Assembly (NCBI GenBank): GCA_965226945.1
Contig: OZ245717.1
Coordinates: 8,246,001-8,310,000, forward strand
Origin: SYLG01 sp965226945
GTDB lineage: Bacteria; Planctomycetota; Planctomycetia; Gemmatales; Gemmataceae
Direction: 5' to 3'
Length of the DNA stretch: 64,000 nt
Below the pieces are notes generated by a model. That model made no database searches and had not been told where the DNA came from. It saw nothing but the letters and a program-made list of their open reading frames with translations. Within the stretch, counting starts at the first letter, position 1, and the number at the start of each line of letters is the position of its first letter. Below are positions 1-8,619 of the stretch, one piece after another. Made by a program: the position numbers and the translations under genes.

Positions 1-1026
1 AACGGTTTGCAAGTCATCCGCCTTTCCGATGATCCGGAAATCCGAGATCAGGCGCACCGGATGATGGACCGGCAGCTTGCCCACATGGTGCGTTTGATCG
101 ACGACTTGCTCGATGTTTCCCGCATTACCCGAAACAAGATGGAGCTCAGGCGCTCATCCGTCTTGCTCGCCGATATCATTAGCAGCGCCGTGGAAACCGC
201 CCGCCCCACGATCGAAGAAGCCGAGCATGCACTCTCGATTTCCTTGCCAGAAGAGCCGATCACGCTCGATGCCGACCTGACCCGGCTGTCGCAGGTCTTT
301 GGCAATTTGCTCACCAACAGTGCCAAGTACACCGAGCGCGGCGGCCGGCTTTCTCTAACGGCCAGCGTGCAAGGCAACGAAGTGGCCATCGTCGTCGAGG
401 ACAACGGCACCGGCATTCCCGCCGATGCCTTGCCCAACATCTTCAACATGTTTTCGCAGGTCGATCGTTCGATCGAACGCCGCGCCGGCGGCCTGGGTAT
501 TGGCCTGGCCCTGGTCAAGGGCCTTGTCGAGATGCACGGAGGAAGAGTGACCGCCTACAGCAGGGGTGAAGGCCATGGCAGCACCTTCGCTGTCTACTTA
601 CCGATCCAATCAGGAGAAAGAATGGAATTGCCAGAAACGACGAACACCGGACAACTCTCGCGAGGCCTAAACCGGCGGGTTCTCGTGGTCGACGACAATC
701 GGGATGGGGCTGACACCCTGTCCATGATGCTCGAACTCACGGGCAATACGGTCGCGCGGGCCCACGACGGCCTCGAAGCGGTGAGCGTGGCGGAAACATT
801 CCGGCCCGAGATCATCTTGATGGACGTGGGAATGCCACGGCTCAACGGGTTGGATGCAACGAAGCGGATCCGCGCTCAGGCCTGGGGCGCGGGAATGACC
901 ATCATCGCCTTGACCGGCTGGGGCCAGGAACACGACCGCGAGCGCTCCCGCGAAGCCGGCTGCAACGGCCACCTGGTCAAACCCGTCGACCTGAGCGACC
1001 TGGAACGGCTGTTAGCAAAAAAATAA
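1..1026 (+). CDS. Hybrid sensor histidine kinase/response regulator, C-terminal part
   Basis: The reading frame is open from base 1, so the 5' end lies outside the window. The fragment starts in the last helix of the HisKA dimerisation domain (LIDDLLDVSRI); the phosphoacceptor His must be upstream. It continues through a HATPase_c domain with an N box (NLLTNSAKY), G1 (DNGTGI) and G2 (GGLGIGLAL). A receiver domain follows, with an acidic pocket (VVDDN), a phosphoacceptor Asp at 823-825 (LMDVGMP) and a conserved Lys (LVKPVD). A kinase whose own receiver is fused at the C terminus usually works in a phosphorelay or is self-modulating. The signal it senses cannot be told from this part. Confidence 0.93.
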   Translation, partial: NGLQVIRLSDDPEIRDQAHRMMDRQLAHMVRLIDDLLDVSRITRNKMELRRSSVLLADIISSAVETARPTIEEAEHALSISLPEEPITLDADLTRLSQVFGNLLTNSAKYTERGGRLSLTASVQGNEVAIVVEDNGTGIPADALPNIFNMFSQVDRSIERRAGGLGIGLALVKGLVEMHGGRVTAYSRGEGHGSTFAVYLPIQSGERMELPETTNTGQLSRGLNRRVLVVDDNRDGADTLSMMLELTGNTVARAHDGLEAVSVAETFRPEIILMDVGMPRLNGLDATKRIRAQAWGAGMTIIALTGWGQEHDRERSREAGCNGHLVKPVDLSDLERLLAKK

Positions 1027-1066
1027 TGAAGATGATAATTGGAGAAGAGAAGAGAAGAGAAGCATT

Positions 1067-1107
1067 TTAACGCAAAGGCGCCAAGGACGCAAAGAGCGCG
1101 AAGAAGA
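1067..1107. repeat. Inverted copy of the CGCAAAGGCGCCAAG-type repeat
   Basis: This stretch reads TTAACGCAAAGGCGCCAAGG followed by ACGCAAAGAGCGCGAAGAAGA. It is the reverse complement of the core of the tandem repeats at 1275-1490 (CTTTGCGTTCTTGGCGCCTTTGCGTT). It lies just after the histidine kinase stop. Together the two arms could form a long-range stem of about 30 bp with some mismatches. The same type of sequence is, from memory, common between genes in several bacterial phyla. Confidence 0.75.
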
Positions 1108-1274
1108 TCTTTTAAGTCGCTCTGATCATTGCGAACTGGCGACAGAACGCCCCCAAATGAGCAACATAGGTTGACGGGATGATCGGTGCCAAAGCGAGTG
1201 TAAGCCGAATTTGGCCGAGCGCCCCTCGTAGCGAAATGCCGCCCTCTAGCCCAATTTCTTTCCCCTTGCCTCTT

Positions 1275-1490
1275 CCCTTTGCACCTTTGCGTTCTTGGCG
1301 CCCTTGCGTTGAGCTCCTCGCCGTTCTCCCACTCCAGAAAAACTCCCGCTCTCCATTCCCTTTGCGTCTCTGCGTTCTTGGCGCCTTTGCGTTGAACTCC
1401 TCGCCGTTCTCCCACTCCAGAAAAAAACGCGCTCGCTACTCCCTTTGCGCCTTTGCGTTGAACTCCTCGCCGTTCCTTTTCTCGCGAAAC
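1275..1490. repeat. Tandem repeat, 83-bp period, about 2.6 copies
   Basis: Copies begin at 1275, 1358 and 1441, exactly 83 bp apart. Each starts CCCTTTGCG and contains GTTCTTGGCGCC, CTTTGCGTTGAACTCCTCG and CCGTTCTCCCACTCCAGAAA. The third copy lacks an internal segment of about 16 bp and decays after about 1478, close to the stop of the next gene. The repeat makes artificial reading frames on both strands (low-complexity VQRKGAK or LRSWRPC-like peptides), which I do not regard as genes. The block fills most of the 471-bp gap between two converging genes. Confidence 0.85.
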
Positions 1491-1497
1491 CTTTACA

Positions 1498-2511
1498 TTA
1501 CCTCCCCCATTTCGCGATGCGTCCTTTTGGCCCGGCGGCCCACCCTTCTCCGGTTGGTGTGAAGGCGACGCTGTTGTAGTTTTCGCGATCGATCTCTTGC
1601 CAGGTGGCTTTACTTCCCAGGAATTGGTGAGATCCGGAGGTGCCAACGGCGATCCAACGATCCTTGGCCCAGGCCACGCCCGAACGAAAGGGGAAAGGAC
1701 GGTCGAGCAAGGCCCAGGTCAGACCGCCATCGGTGGTCATGGCCGCAGTGGCTTCCGTGGCATTCGGCTGGCGATAGTCGCCGCCCACGACGATGCCGTT
1801 TTTCGCGTCGCGCCAGGCGATCGAGAAGATTCCCGCCGAAGGAATCGCCGCTACGAGCGGCGCCTCATTTGCGGTCCAGTTCAGGCCGCGATCGGCGGTA
1901 TGAAAGACGCGCGCCGCCTTCGCGCCACCGGTAACAAACCAGGCATCCTTATCCCCTTGAGTGATGAGGCAAGTGCCGCTCGCGGCAAAGGCTCCTTCCT
2001 TGGATAGCGCGGGGGGCAATCGATTGCTCGCCAGCGGTTTCCAGTGGGCCCCGCCGTCGCTTGTGATTCTCAATGAAAACTGCCCCTTGACCGGATCGCC
2101 GAATGCCAGGCCATTTTGTTCGTCCCAGAAGGCGATGGCATCGAAGAACCCTTCGGGATCGGAGTTTTGAAATTGCAACTTCCAGGATTTGCCCCCATCC
2201 GTGGTCTTATAAATGCGCGATGCCTCACCGGGCCCGGCACTGAGTAGATAGGCGGTGGTTTCACTGAAGGCCTCGACATCGCGGAAATCGAGTTTCTCCG
2301 CGCCGGGCACGGTCCCCACCGACCAAAGGCTTCCCCCATCGGTCGTGCGGCCAAAGCGCCCCTTGGTGCCGCTCACCCAGGCCACTTTCGCACTGACGGC
2401 CGATAACCCGCGGAAATCGGCATCGGTGGCGATTTCCTGCTTTTGCCACTGTGCGTGGACGAACGATCCGCGAAGTGAAATGACGAGAAAAAGAACGAGA
2501 AATCGATTCAT
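1498..2511 (-). CDS. Secreted YCF48/HCF136-like beta-propeller protein
   Basis: The chosen start is the ATG at 2511, which puts the signal peptide (MNRFLVLFLVISL) at the N terminus; the frame is open 14 codons further upstream. The mature protein is a series of blades with the pattern W-x-x-G followed by T-T/S-DGG-x-W (TTDGGSLW, TTDGGKSW, TSDGGAHW, TTDGGLTW), typical of YCF48-related and sialidase-like propellers. The plant homologue HCF136 helps assemble photosystem II, but in planctomycetes the family is secreted and of unknown role. It lies 239 bp downstream of the DUF1501 gene on the same strand and may belong to that operon. Confidence 0.8.
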   Translation of the reverse strand: MNRFLVLFLVISLRGSFVHAQWQKQEIATDADFRGLSAVSAKVAWVSGTKGRFGRTTDGGSLWSVGTVPGAEKLDFRDVEAFSETTAYLLSAGPGEASRIYKTTDGGKSWKLQFQNSDPEGFFDAIAFWDEQNGLAFGDPVKGQFSLRITSDGGAHWKPLASNRLPPALSKEGAFAASGTCLITQGDKDAWFVTGGAKAARVFHTADRGLNWTANEAPLVAAIPSAGIFSIAWRDAKNGIVVGGDYRQPNATEATAAMTTDGGLTWALLDRPFPFRSGVAWAKDRWIAVGTSGSHQFLGSKATWQEIDRENYNSVAFTPTGEGWAAGPKGRIAKWGR

Positions 2512-2750
2512 GAACGGCTCCGCCGGTCGGTCGGTTGCAGGTTGAACGGCCATTTGCCAGGAGCGGGGCCCACTCTTTTAGCGCGCCTGGCCAGGGTCGA
2601 AAGGCCGCTTCAGCGGCCAAGCACATACAGGGGAGTCCGTTTGCAAAAGGTCTCTATCTGCATGTCGCCTTTTCTGGCCCTCTCTTTTTACGAAATCAGG
2701 CCTGTCGCCGCCGGGGTGGATGAAACGCACACCCCATCCTGCACGGACCA

Positions 2751-4046
2751 TTATCCCCAAAACTTCTTGAGTTTCTCTTGATCGCTCACTCCAAGCGGGA
2801 ACTTCCTACTGGCCGGATGATCGGCGATTTTTGCCAGTTCCCGTAGCGCCTCGTGAATTTGTTCGGGCCGCACCCGGGTTCCCTTTTCTTTATCCAACTT
2901 CAAGGATTGCGGTTGGATCGGCACGGCAAACTGTTTCTCGTCGGTAGCACCAATCACTCGATTTCCCTTGATCCCCTGCCCCAGGAACATGACCGATCCA
3001 ATCGACCAGTGGTCCTTGCCCTGGCCGGCGTTGTAATTGGGCGTGCGCCCCATTTCACTTTGAATCACCACGACGAGGCGGTCGCGGATTTTTAAGGCCT
3101 CCGCGCGGCGAACAAGGTAGGCGATCCCAGCGAGAAACTCAGGAATCAATTTCATCTGATCGGTGTCGTTGTTGGCGTGGCTGTCGAACTGGCCAATGTC
3201 GAGATTCGCCGAGACGCACACGCCCGCCTTGAAGGAGGCAAGCGCGATCTCTGCCTGTTGGGACAGCCGCTCCTTGGGAATTGAGTTGGGGATATACTGC
3301 GTCACCCGCTGCAAGGCCCGGGAGTTGACCTGCGCGGCATAAAGCATGTTTTCGGCGCGCTGCATGCGCGGTAACCGCGGTTGAGTGACCCTTCCCTCAT
3401 GCGCTTGATCGAGTGCCTGTTCGATCCGTTTCAGTGCGAACGCATCGTGATAGGGCGCGCGGGCATTGCCATCGACTGCGTCGGAAAGCGCAATCCGACT
3501 GAGCGACGGTAAATAAGGAACGCGCGACATCGCCACGAGGTTGGCGGTTGCCGAGTAGTTACCGAAGGTGAGGAATCCAAGGGGACAGGTGGCGCCCTTG
3601 CACGCGGCGACGAGCGCGGCGAAGGTCGGGTAGGCGAGGCTATCGAGTTTGCCCGTGGCCATGTAGCGAGCGCCCGGGGAATGATTATTGACCGAATAAT
3701 CCAGGCCGTTGAAGGTTAAAAGGTCGCCGCCGAATTCCGCATAAAACTCTTCGGTGTTCATCCCGCCTTGCGCATGTTTCTTGATCGGCGCGAATTTGTG
3801 CGCTCCCTTCGTCAGGATGTCGCCCTCTTTGTAAAGCCGGTTGATTCCGTTGATCCCCTTGGGATCCATCAGATAGGTCGTGTCCCAACCTCCCGAGGCA
3901 TTGAATATCACGTAATAGGGACCGGGATAAGGCTCGGGCGCTTGGTCTTCGGTCCGAACTGTGTTGCCACGGATCGATCGTTCATCGAAGGGGACGGCCA
4001 GGCTCAGACCGGTCAGGCCGCACAGTTTCAAAAAGTCGCGACGCAT
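2751..4046 (-). CDS. DUF1501 family protein, exported
   Basis: The 431-aa protein begins MRRDFLKLCG, the usual N terminus of DUF1501 proteins and similar to a Tat-type leader, although the twin-Arg context is minimal. The body has the sulfatase/alkaline-phosphatase-like features of this family: an early WDTTY segment, then FDSHANN, SEMGRTPNYN and GKDHWS near the end, which likely hold metal ligands. In planctomycetes such proteins are normally encoded beside large cytochrome c proteins, as here, where the upstream gene ends 75 bp away. The substrate of the family is unknown; a role in sulfated polysaccharide use has been suggested from context only. Confidence 0.88.
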   Translation of the reverse strand: MRRDFLKLCGLTGLSLAVPFDERSIRGNTVRTEDQAPEPYPGPYYVIFNASGGWDTTYLMDPKGINGINRLYKEGDILTKGAHKFAPIKKHAQGGMNTEEFYAEFGGDLLTFNGLDYSVNNHSPGARYMATGKLDSLAYPTFAALVAACKGATCPLGFLTFGNYSATANLVAMSRVPYLPSLSRIALSDAVDGNARAPYHDAFALKRIEQALDQAHEGRVTQPRLPRMQRAENMLYAAQVNSRALQRVTQYIPNSIPKERLSQQAEIALASFKAGVCVSANLDIGQFDSHANNDTDQMKLIPEFLAGIAYLVRRAEALKIRDRLVVVIQSEMGRTPNYNAGQGKDHWSIGSVMFLGQGIKGNRVIGATDEKQFAVPIQPQSLKLDKEKGTRVRPEQIHEALRELAKIADHPASRKFPLGVSDQEKLKKFWG

Positions 4047-4121
4047 CGGTGTTCTCGCTTTCGTCGATTTCCCGGTCCCATGGCAATCGAAACCGCACCT
4101 TCAAATCCTTCGGTCGTGGCT

Positions 4122-6485
4122 TCACTCGTACAGGAATTCGCTACGGCGAAGCAGATAAGTCACAACGGCTCTCCAGGCGCGGAGTGTGTAATGCGGATCG
4201 TCGGCAGCGGTGTCAGGGGCGTCACGGTTATGAGGCCGGCAATGATACGCCTCCCGTTTTTCGAGGCCCTTCTGCTCGCGTGCATCCTTCACGATGAGGT
4301 TCAACAGATCGAAGGTTCTTGACACTTCCACCGAATCGATGGCATCCAGTCGGCCCAGGATCCTCTCATGCAAATGCACGATCGCCTTGCGAATGGCCAG
4401 GTCGGCTTCCGCGGAAGCGCCGGGAACGACCTTGGGCTCGATCTCGGGGAATAGCCGCCGTTTCGCGGCAGGTAGGGCGAAATCCCGGGCCACTTGTTTG
4501 CAGGCGACATCGTTGGAAAGCGAACGCTGAATCGCACCCATCGCGCCGCCCGGATCGGTGGCTCGATCCGTCACCTCTTTCGAATCGATTCCGCCATAAA
4601 GCAACGCGAGCTGTTCGTCGAGCCGGCCCCACCTCTCGCCGAATACCGCCTTCACCTTTCGCTCCAACTGTTCAGGTGACAGCAAGCGCATCAGGCCCAC
4701 GTCATCGAGTTCCGCCTGCCGGCATGGGTCGTTGGCGATCGTGGTCAAACCATCGGCGCGGTAAAACTGGGATAGCGCCCAGGCCTTGATGAGTTCTTTG
4801 AAATCAAGCCGGCTGGCAATGAAACGCGCCGCGATCACTTCGACTTCGCGGCGCTGCTCGGCGTGGGCGCGCGCCTTGGCCGGATAAAGCGGATCGGACC
4901 AGTCTTTGGGTGCCAGCAAGGTCTTGCGCCCGGTGAGAAGGTAGTAGGCATGCTCGGTCATGGCCACCGCGAACCGGGGGTCCTTGGCGGCGCGCTCCCC
5001 GAGCCACTGCAGTGCCCGCCAGCGTTCTTTTTCAGGCAAATCTTCGCCTTCGAATCCTGCCGCGAACATATCGCGAAACCAGCCCTCCTTGCGCTTGCCG
5101 TAAACTCCCTGATCGGCGAAGCGCCAGTAGTCCTGAAAGAGGCCCGCCACCGGGTCGAGCGTCTTGTGACAGACCACGCACTCGGCCGCCTGCATCGTGG
5201 GCACTTGGTAGCGAGCCGTCACCGCGGCGGCATCGGAGACCCGCTCGGCCAACTCCAAAACATCGACTCCCAAGAAATGCTGATAGAACATGCGGGCGCG
5301 CAATCGATTGCGATTGGTTTCCGTGGTCGGGTAACGCGTCAAATACTGGAACATGCCCAGGATGCCGGCGTGAGGATAAAAGCCCGTAGTTGATTCCTGA
5401 TTCTCCGATTTACTGCGGCCGACCAGCGCTTTCAATTTCACCGGGACATATTCAAAGGGATCATCAGAATTCTTGAACTTGCCCTTCACCTCTTCAAAGA
5501 TCCCATACCCCCTCGCCGAGTAAGGAGACACGAGGATGTAGTCGGCCGTCAGAATTTCCGTGAAGGGCCGGCCATGGCGCACGATATATTCCACCAGCTT
5601 CATCGGTTCGCCGAGGATCGCCTTGCGGTATTCGGCGGCGATCTTCCATTCGGCGCGCTGGCGCGCTTCTTTGTCTTTGATCTGACTGAGATCGAAGGTT
5701 TGGTACCAGTGCCGGGTCTTTTCAAAGTGCTCGTAGGAGAGCACCGTCTGGTCGGCATTGCCGTCGATGCCAAGTGTCAAAAACAGATCGTTGAACGACT
5801 CGCGTAGCCGCTCGTAGAAGGCCTCTTCCTTCATGAGCCCGTCGAGGACCTTTGGCATGGCCTTCAACCCTTCGCGCGCGATGGCCGCCTTTTCGGCATT
5901 CTCGGGAAGCCGTCCGCACAACGACAGCGTCAAACGGCGCAGAAGCTTGCGGTCATCGAGCATGACGACGCCGGAAAAAAAAGGCGCGGCTTTGGCGTTG
6001 CCCTGGTCCGTCGGCAGGCCTGTCTTCTCGGTGGTGGCGGAATTCAATCGCTTCAGTGACAGGGCAAGGATCCGGTACCCGGCCGAGTCGGCAGGCAGAA
6101 TTTCCGCGCCGCCATGATCGAGTTCTCCCTTGGCCTTCAAAAGCATGGTGGACTGGCCGTTTTCCTTGAGCGCCGCCATTTTGACGAATGTCGCCCGGTT
6201 GGCATTCATGGCCCCAGCGCGAGCAGCCGGCGCCGTCTTACGAGGATCGATCAAAACAAAACGGCTTTTCTCTCCATCGCCCCCTTTGCGGTGACACGTC
6301 AAACAGTGGGGCACCGCAACCTTGGCCCAGAGCTCTTGTTCGAACGAGGCGTCGGCCAGGGAGGGACAGCGCACCTCGGGTCGGGAAAATTCCTGACACC
6401 AGGCCAAAGCGCTCCACTGCAATAGGGCAAGCAGCATCGCGATCGCCGCGATCGCCAGGCGCTGAATTTGCAAAGACACAGCCAT
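4122..6485 (-). CDS. Planctomycete-type c-type cytochrome protein with PSCyt-like domains
   Basis: The 787-aa protein has a signal peptide (residues 1-30), a first heme motif CLTCH at 61-65 and a second CVVCH at 436-440. Between them is a helical region like DUF1549 (LLRRLTLSLCGRLP), then a stretch resembling DUF1588/PSCyt3 (GILGMFQYLTRYP and the CHKTLDPVAGLF segment). The C terminus ends VVTYLLRRSEFLYE, as in related planctomycete proteins. It is expected to be periplasmic and to carry two covalently bound hemes. It is the first gene of the minus-strand set with the DUF1501 and propeller genes. The electron partner is unknown. Confidence 0.82.
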   Translation of the reverse strand: MAVSLQIQRLAIAAIAMLLALLQWSALAWCQEFSRPEVRCPSLADASFEQELWAKVAVPHCLTCHRKGGDGEKSRFVLIDPRKTAPAARAGAMNANRATFVKMAALKENGQSTMLLKAKGELDHGGAEILPADSAGYRILALSLKRLNSATTEKTGLPTDQGNAKAAPFFSGVVMLDDRKLLRRLTLSLCGRLPENAEKAAIAREGLKAMPKVLDGLMKEEAFYERLRESFNDLFLTLGIDGNADQTVLSYEHFEKTRHWYQTFDLSQIKDKEARQRAEWKIAAEYRKAILGEPMKLVEYIVRHGRPFTEILTADYILVSPYSARGYGIFEEVKGKFKNSDDPFEYVPVKLKALVGRSKSENQESTTGFYPHAGILGMFQYLTRYPTTETNRNRLRARMFYQHFLGVDVLELAERVSDAAAVTARYQVPTMQAAECVVCHKTLDPVAGLFQDYWRFADQGVYGKRKEGWFRDMFAAGFEGEDLPEKERWRALQWLGERAAKDPRFAVAMTEHAYYLLTGRKTLLAPKDWSDPLYPAKARAHAEQRREVEVIAARFIASRLDFKELIKAWALSQFYRADGLTTIANDPCRQAELDDVGLMRLLSPEQLERKVKAVFGERWGRLDEQLALLYGGIDSKEVTDRATDPGGAMGAIQRSLSNDVACKQVARDFALPAAKRRLFPEIEPKVVPGASAEADLAIRKAIVHLHERILGRLDAIDSVEVSRTFDLLNLIVKDAREQKGLEKREAYHCRPHNRDAPDTAADDPHYTLRAWRAVVTYLLRRSEFLYE

Positions 6486-6640
6486 AAGTCACTCGCCCTG
6501 GCAAAAAGGGAGATTCGGCACGCAAATCGGGCGATCAAAGGGAGGCGGGCAGGTCGATTTCGGTGCGCGAACGACCTCCATTCATCCTATCTTGCAGCCA
6601 CGCAAACACCAGCGAAAGCAATCGCGTCGCGATCCGTTAC

Positions 6641-6681
6641 TTGACAGGTTGATACGGCTCGATATAGTACGCCAAGTACTA
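6641..6681 (+). promoter_or_regulatory. Sigma70-like promoter with palindromic operator before the padR-type gene
   Basis: TTGACA at 6641-6646 and TATAGT at 6663-6668 are separated by 16 bp. The perfect inverted repeat TAGTAC-N5-GTACTA (6665-6681) overlaps the -10 and ends on the first base of the ATG. The position fits autorepression by the PadR-like product. Transcription would start near 6675, which leaves almost no leader. Confidence 0.72.
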
Positions 6682-7238
6682 TGATCGCCGACCAACCATT
6701 GCTCGGGTTTGCACTGCTCGGATTGATCCGGGTGCGTCAACCCTGTTCGGGGTACGATCTGCGCGGCATTTTCGCCGGCCAGCCGATGGGAATTTTCAGC
6801 GACAGTCCAGGTTCGATCTATCCCGCCTTGCAAAGACTTGAGGAATCGGGATTGGTCACCTCCTTTTTGGAGGAAACCACCAAGGTCCGCCGGCGCCGGC
6901 TTTACCGCATCGGCCCGAAAGGCCAAAAGGCGCTCAAGCAGTGGCTTCAGTCGCCGATTGAACCGGAAGACGCCGCGCGGCGGCTTCCCGAACTCTTCCT
7001 GCGCTTTTCCTTCATTGAGGAATGCCTCGGGCCCAAGGCCTGCGAGGTGTTTCTGGATTCCCTGTCCAAGGCGCTGGAAAAACACCTGGCGTTCCTTCAC
7101 GACCATTTCGGCGCTCATGAACAACGAATGCCCCGCTCCGCACGCTTGGCGCTGCAAAATGGAATCATGAGTTTTGAAGGCCAGTTGAACTGGGCCAGGA
7201 TGGCCATCGAAGTCTACCGTCAATCGCATGCACCTTAA
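6681..7238 (+). CDS. PadR family transcriptional regulator
   Basis: The N terminus carries the PadR winged helix: LLGFALLGLI, then YDL and GSIYPALQRLEESGLV, with a basic wing (KVRRRRLYRIGPKGQKAL). The C-terminal half is helical, like the PadR/AphA dimerisation region (Vir_reg). At 185 aa the length is normal for the long subgroup. The ATG at 6681 is the only start that keeps the first helix intact, and it sits only about 6 nt after the predicted transcription start, so the mRNA would be nearly leaderless. The gene is followed by a serine hydrolase on the same strand, a possible target. The effector is unknown. Confidence 0.9.
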   Translation: MIADQPLLGFALLGLIRVRQPCSGYDLRGIFAGQPMGIFSDSPGSIYPALQRLEESGLVTSFLEETTKVRRRRLYRIGPKGQKALKQWLQSPIEPEDAARRLPELFLRFSFIEECLGPKACEVFLDSLSKALEKHLAFLHDHFGAHEQRMPRSARLALQNGIMSFEGQLNWARMAIEVYRQSHAP

Positions 7239-7287
7239 TGGATGGGGCGGTGCCTCTTCGCAACTCCCATTTCCTCAGGAGACCTCC

Positions 7288-8571
7288 GTGAAAACGATTG
7301 GCTCACTCCCTCGGTTCCGTTTTCGCAGACTGCTTTTCTGCGTCCTGTTTCCCTTGTCCATGACAGGCACGCTGCGCTCGCAAGAAATGCCGCAAGTCAC
7401 TCCAGCCGAGGCCGGATTGTCCGCGGAAAAGCTGGCCCAAGTCAAAACGCTTGTGCAAGGGGCGATCGACAACCGGCAGACTGCCGGGGCCGTGGTGCTC
7501 GTCGCACGCAAAGGCAAAATCGCCTATCTCGAAGCGCTCGGAAAACTCAATGCCGCCACCGGCCGGCCCATGACCGCCGACGCGATCTTCCGCCTGCGCT
7601 CCATGTCCAAACCCATCACGACGGCGGCCGCGCTGCTTTTGCTCGACGAGGGGAAATTCAAGCTTGCAGATCCCGTCTCGCAGTATTTCCCCGAATGGAA
7701 GGGACTGCGCGTGCACTCAGCCAAGGGGGAACTGGTCGATGCCAAACGCGAAATGACCATTCGCGACTTGATGCGCCACACTTCGGGACTTGGCTACGGC
7801 ATGTCCAGGAATCACCCCATCGACAAGATTTACATCGACAAAGGAATCGACGGTCCCAACCACACCTTGGCGGAGATGGTCACGCAACTTGGCGGCATCC
7901 CTTTGCTCGATCAACCTGGCGAGCAATTTCGTTACAGCGTTTCGACCGATGTCCTGGCCCGGCTGATCGAGGTGGTTTCGGGAAAGCCGATCGACCAGTT
8001 CCTTCAAGAGCGGCTTTTTCTTCCGCTCGATATGAAAGACACGGGGTTCCTCGTGCCCGAGGGAAAGATCGAGCGGCTCACCGCGCTCTATCAACAGGCA
8101 AAAAGCGGAGAACTCAAGATCATCGATAATCCGGTAACGAGCCGGTACCGCACCCAACGCAAATACCTCTCTGGAGGCGGAGGCCTGGTTTCGACCGCGC
8201 GCGATTTCGCCCGCTTTTGCCAGATGCTCCTCAACCAAGGCGAATGGCAAGGCAAAAGGCTGCTGCGGCCCGAAACGGTAAAGGAGATGATGAGCAATCA
8301 ACTCCCGGCCGGCGCGCTGCCCATGAGGATCAACGGCTTTCCGCTGCCAGGGATGGGCTTTGGACTGGGAGGTTCGGTGCGGCTGGAGGCCTACCTATCC
8401 AAGACCGATCCGGCCGGTGGCGAATTTGCCTGGAGCGGCGCTTCAAGCACCAACTTCTCGATCGCGCCCCGGCCCGAAATGATCGTTATCATCTTGCAGC
8501 AGGTCGAACCGCAGCAAGTGTTTTTGCCCATGCTCTTGCAATCGGCAATTTATGGGGCGATCGAGAAGTGA
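7288..8571 (+). CDS. Secreted serine hydrolase, beta-lactamase (class C/EstB-like) family
   Basis: The GTG at 7288 has AGGAGA 5 nt upstream (7277-7282) and gives a 427-aa protein with a basic N terminus and signal peptide. An upstream ATG at 7228 would overlap the regulator and delay the signal sequence. The nucleophile motif SMSK (Ser105, Lys108 from the GTG) and the tyrosine motif YSVS (Tyr216) are present; YSVSTDVL is typical of EstB-like esterases rather than true AmpC enzymes. Other family segments are MRHTSGL and LSGGGGLVSTARDFARF. It probably hydrolyses esters or peptides in the periplasm. I see no reason to predict antibiotic resistance. Confidence 0.88.
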   Translation: MKTIGSLPRFRFRRLLFCVLFPLSMTGTLRSQEMPQVTPAEAGLSAEKLAQVKTLVQGAIDNRQTAGAVVLVARKGKIAYLEALGKLNAATGRPMTADAIFRLRSMSKPITTAAALLLLDEGKFKLADPVSQYFPEWKGLRVHSAKGELVDAKREMTIRDLMRHTSGLGYGMSRNHPIDKIYIDKGIDGPNHTLAEMVTQLGGIPLLDQPGEQFRYSVSTDVLARLIEVVSGKPIDQFLQERLFLPLDMKDTGFLVPEGKIERLTALYQQAKSGELKIIDNPVTSRYRTQRKYLSGGGGLVSTARDFARFCQMLLNQGEWQGKRLLRPETVKEMMSNQLPAGALPMRINGFPLPGMGFGLGGSVRLEAYLSKTDPAGGEFAWSGASSTNFSIAPRPEMIVIILQQVEPQQVFLPMLLQSAIYGAIEK

Positions 8572-8619
8572 ACTCCATTCACGAAAGATTGGCTGGAGCC
8601 GGGTAGCCGGAACTGGATT

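Noticed and set aside
1275..1490. Possible CRISPR array
   Set aside because: The copies are contiguous 83-bp units with no unique spacers of constant size and no cas genes nearby.
876..1646. A 256-codon minus-strand frame with repeated GVQRKGAK-like peptides
   Set aside because: It overlaps the histidine kinase end and the propeller gene and is made by the 83-bp tandem repeat; no start signal or domain.
7288..8571. Antibiotic-resistance beta-lactamase
   Set aside because: The YSVS motif and overall segments fit EstB-like esterases of the same superfamily; nothing shows beta-lactam hydrolysis.
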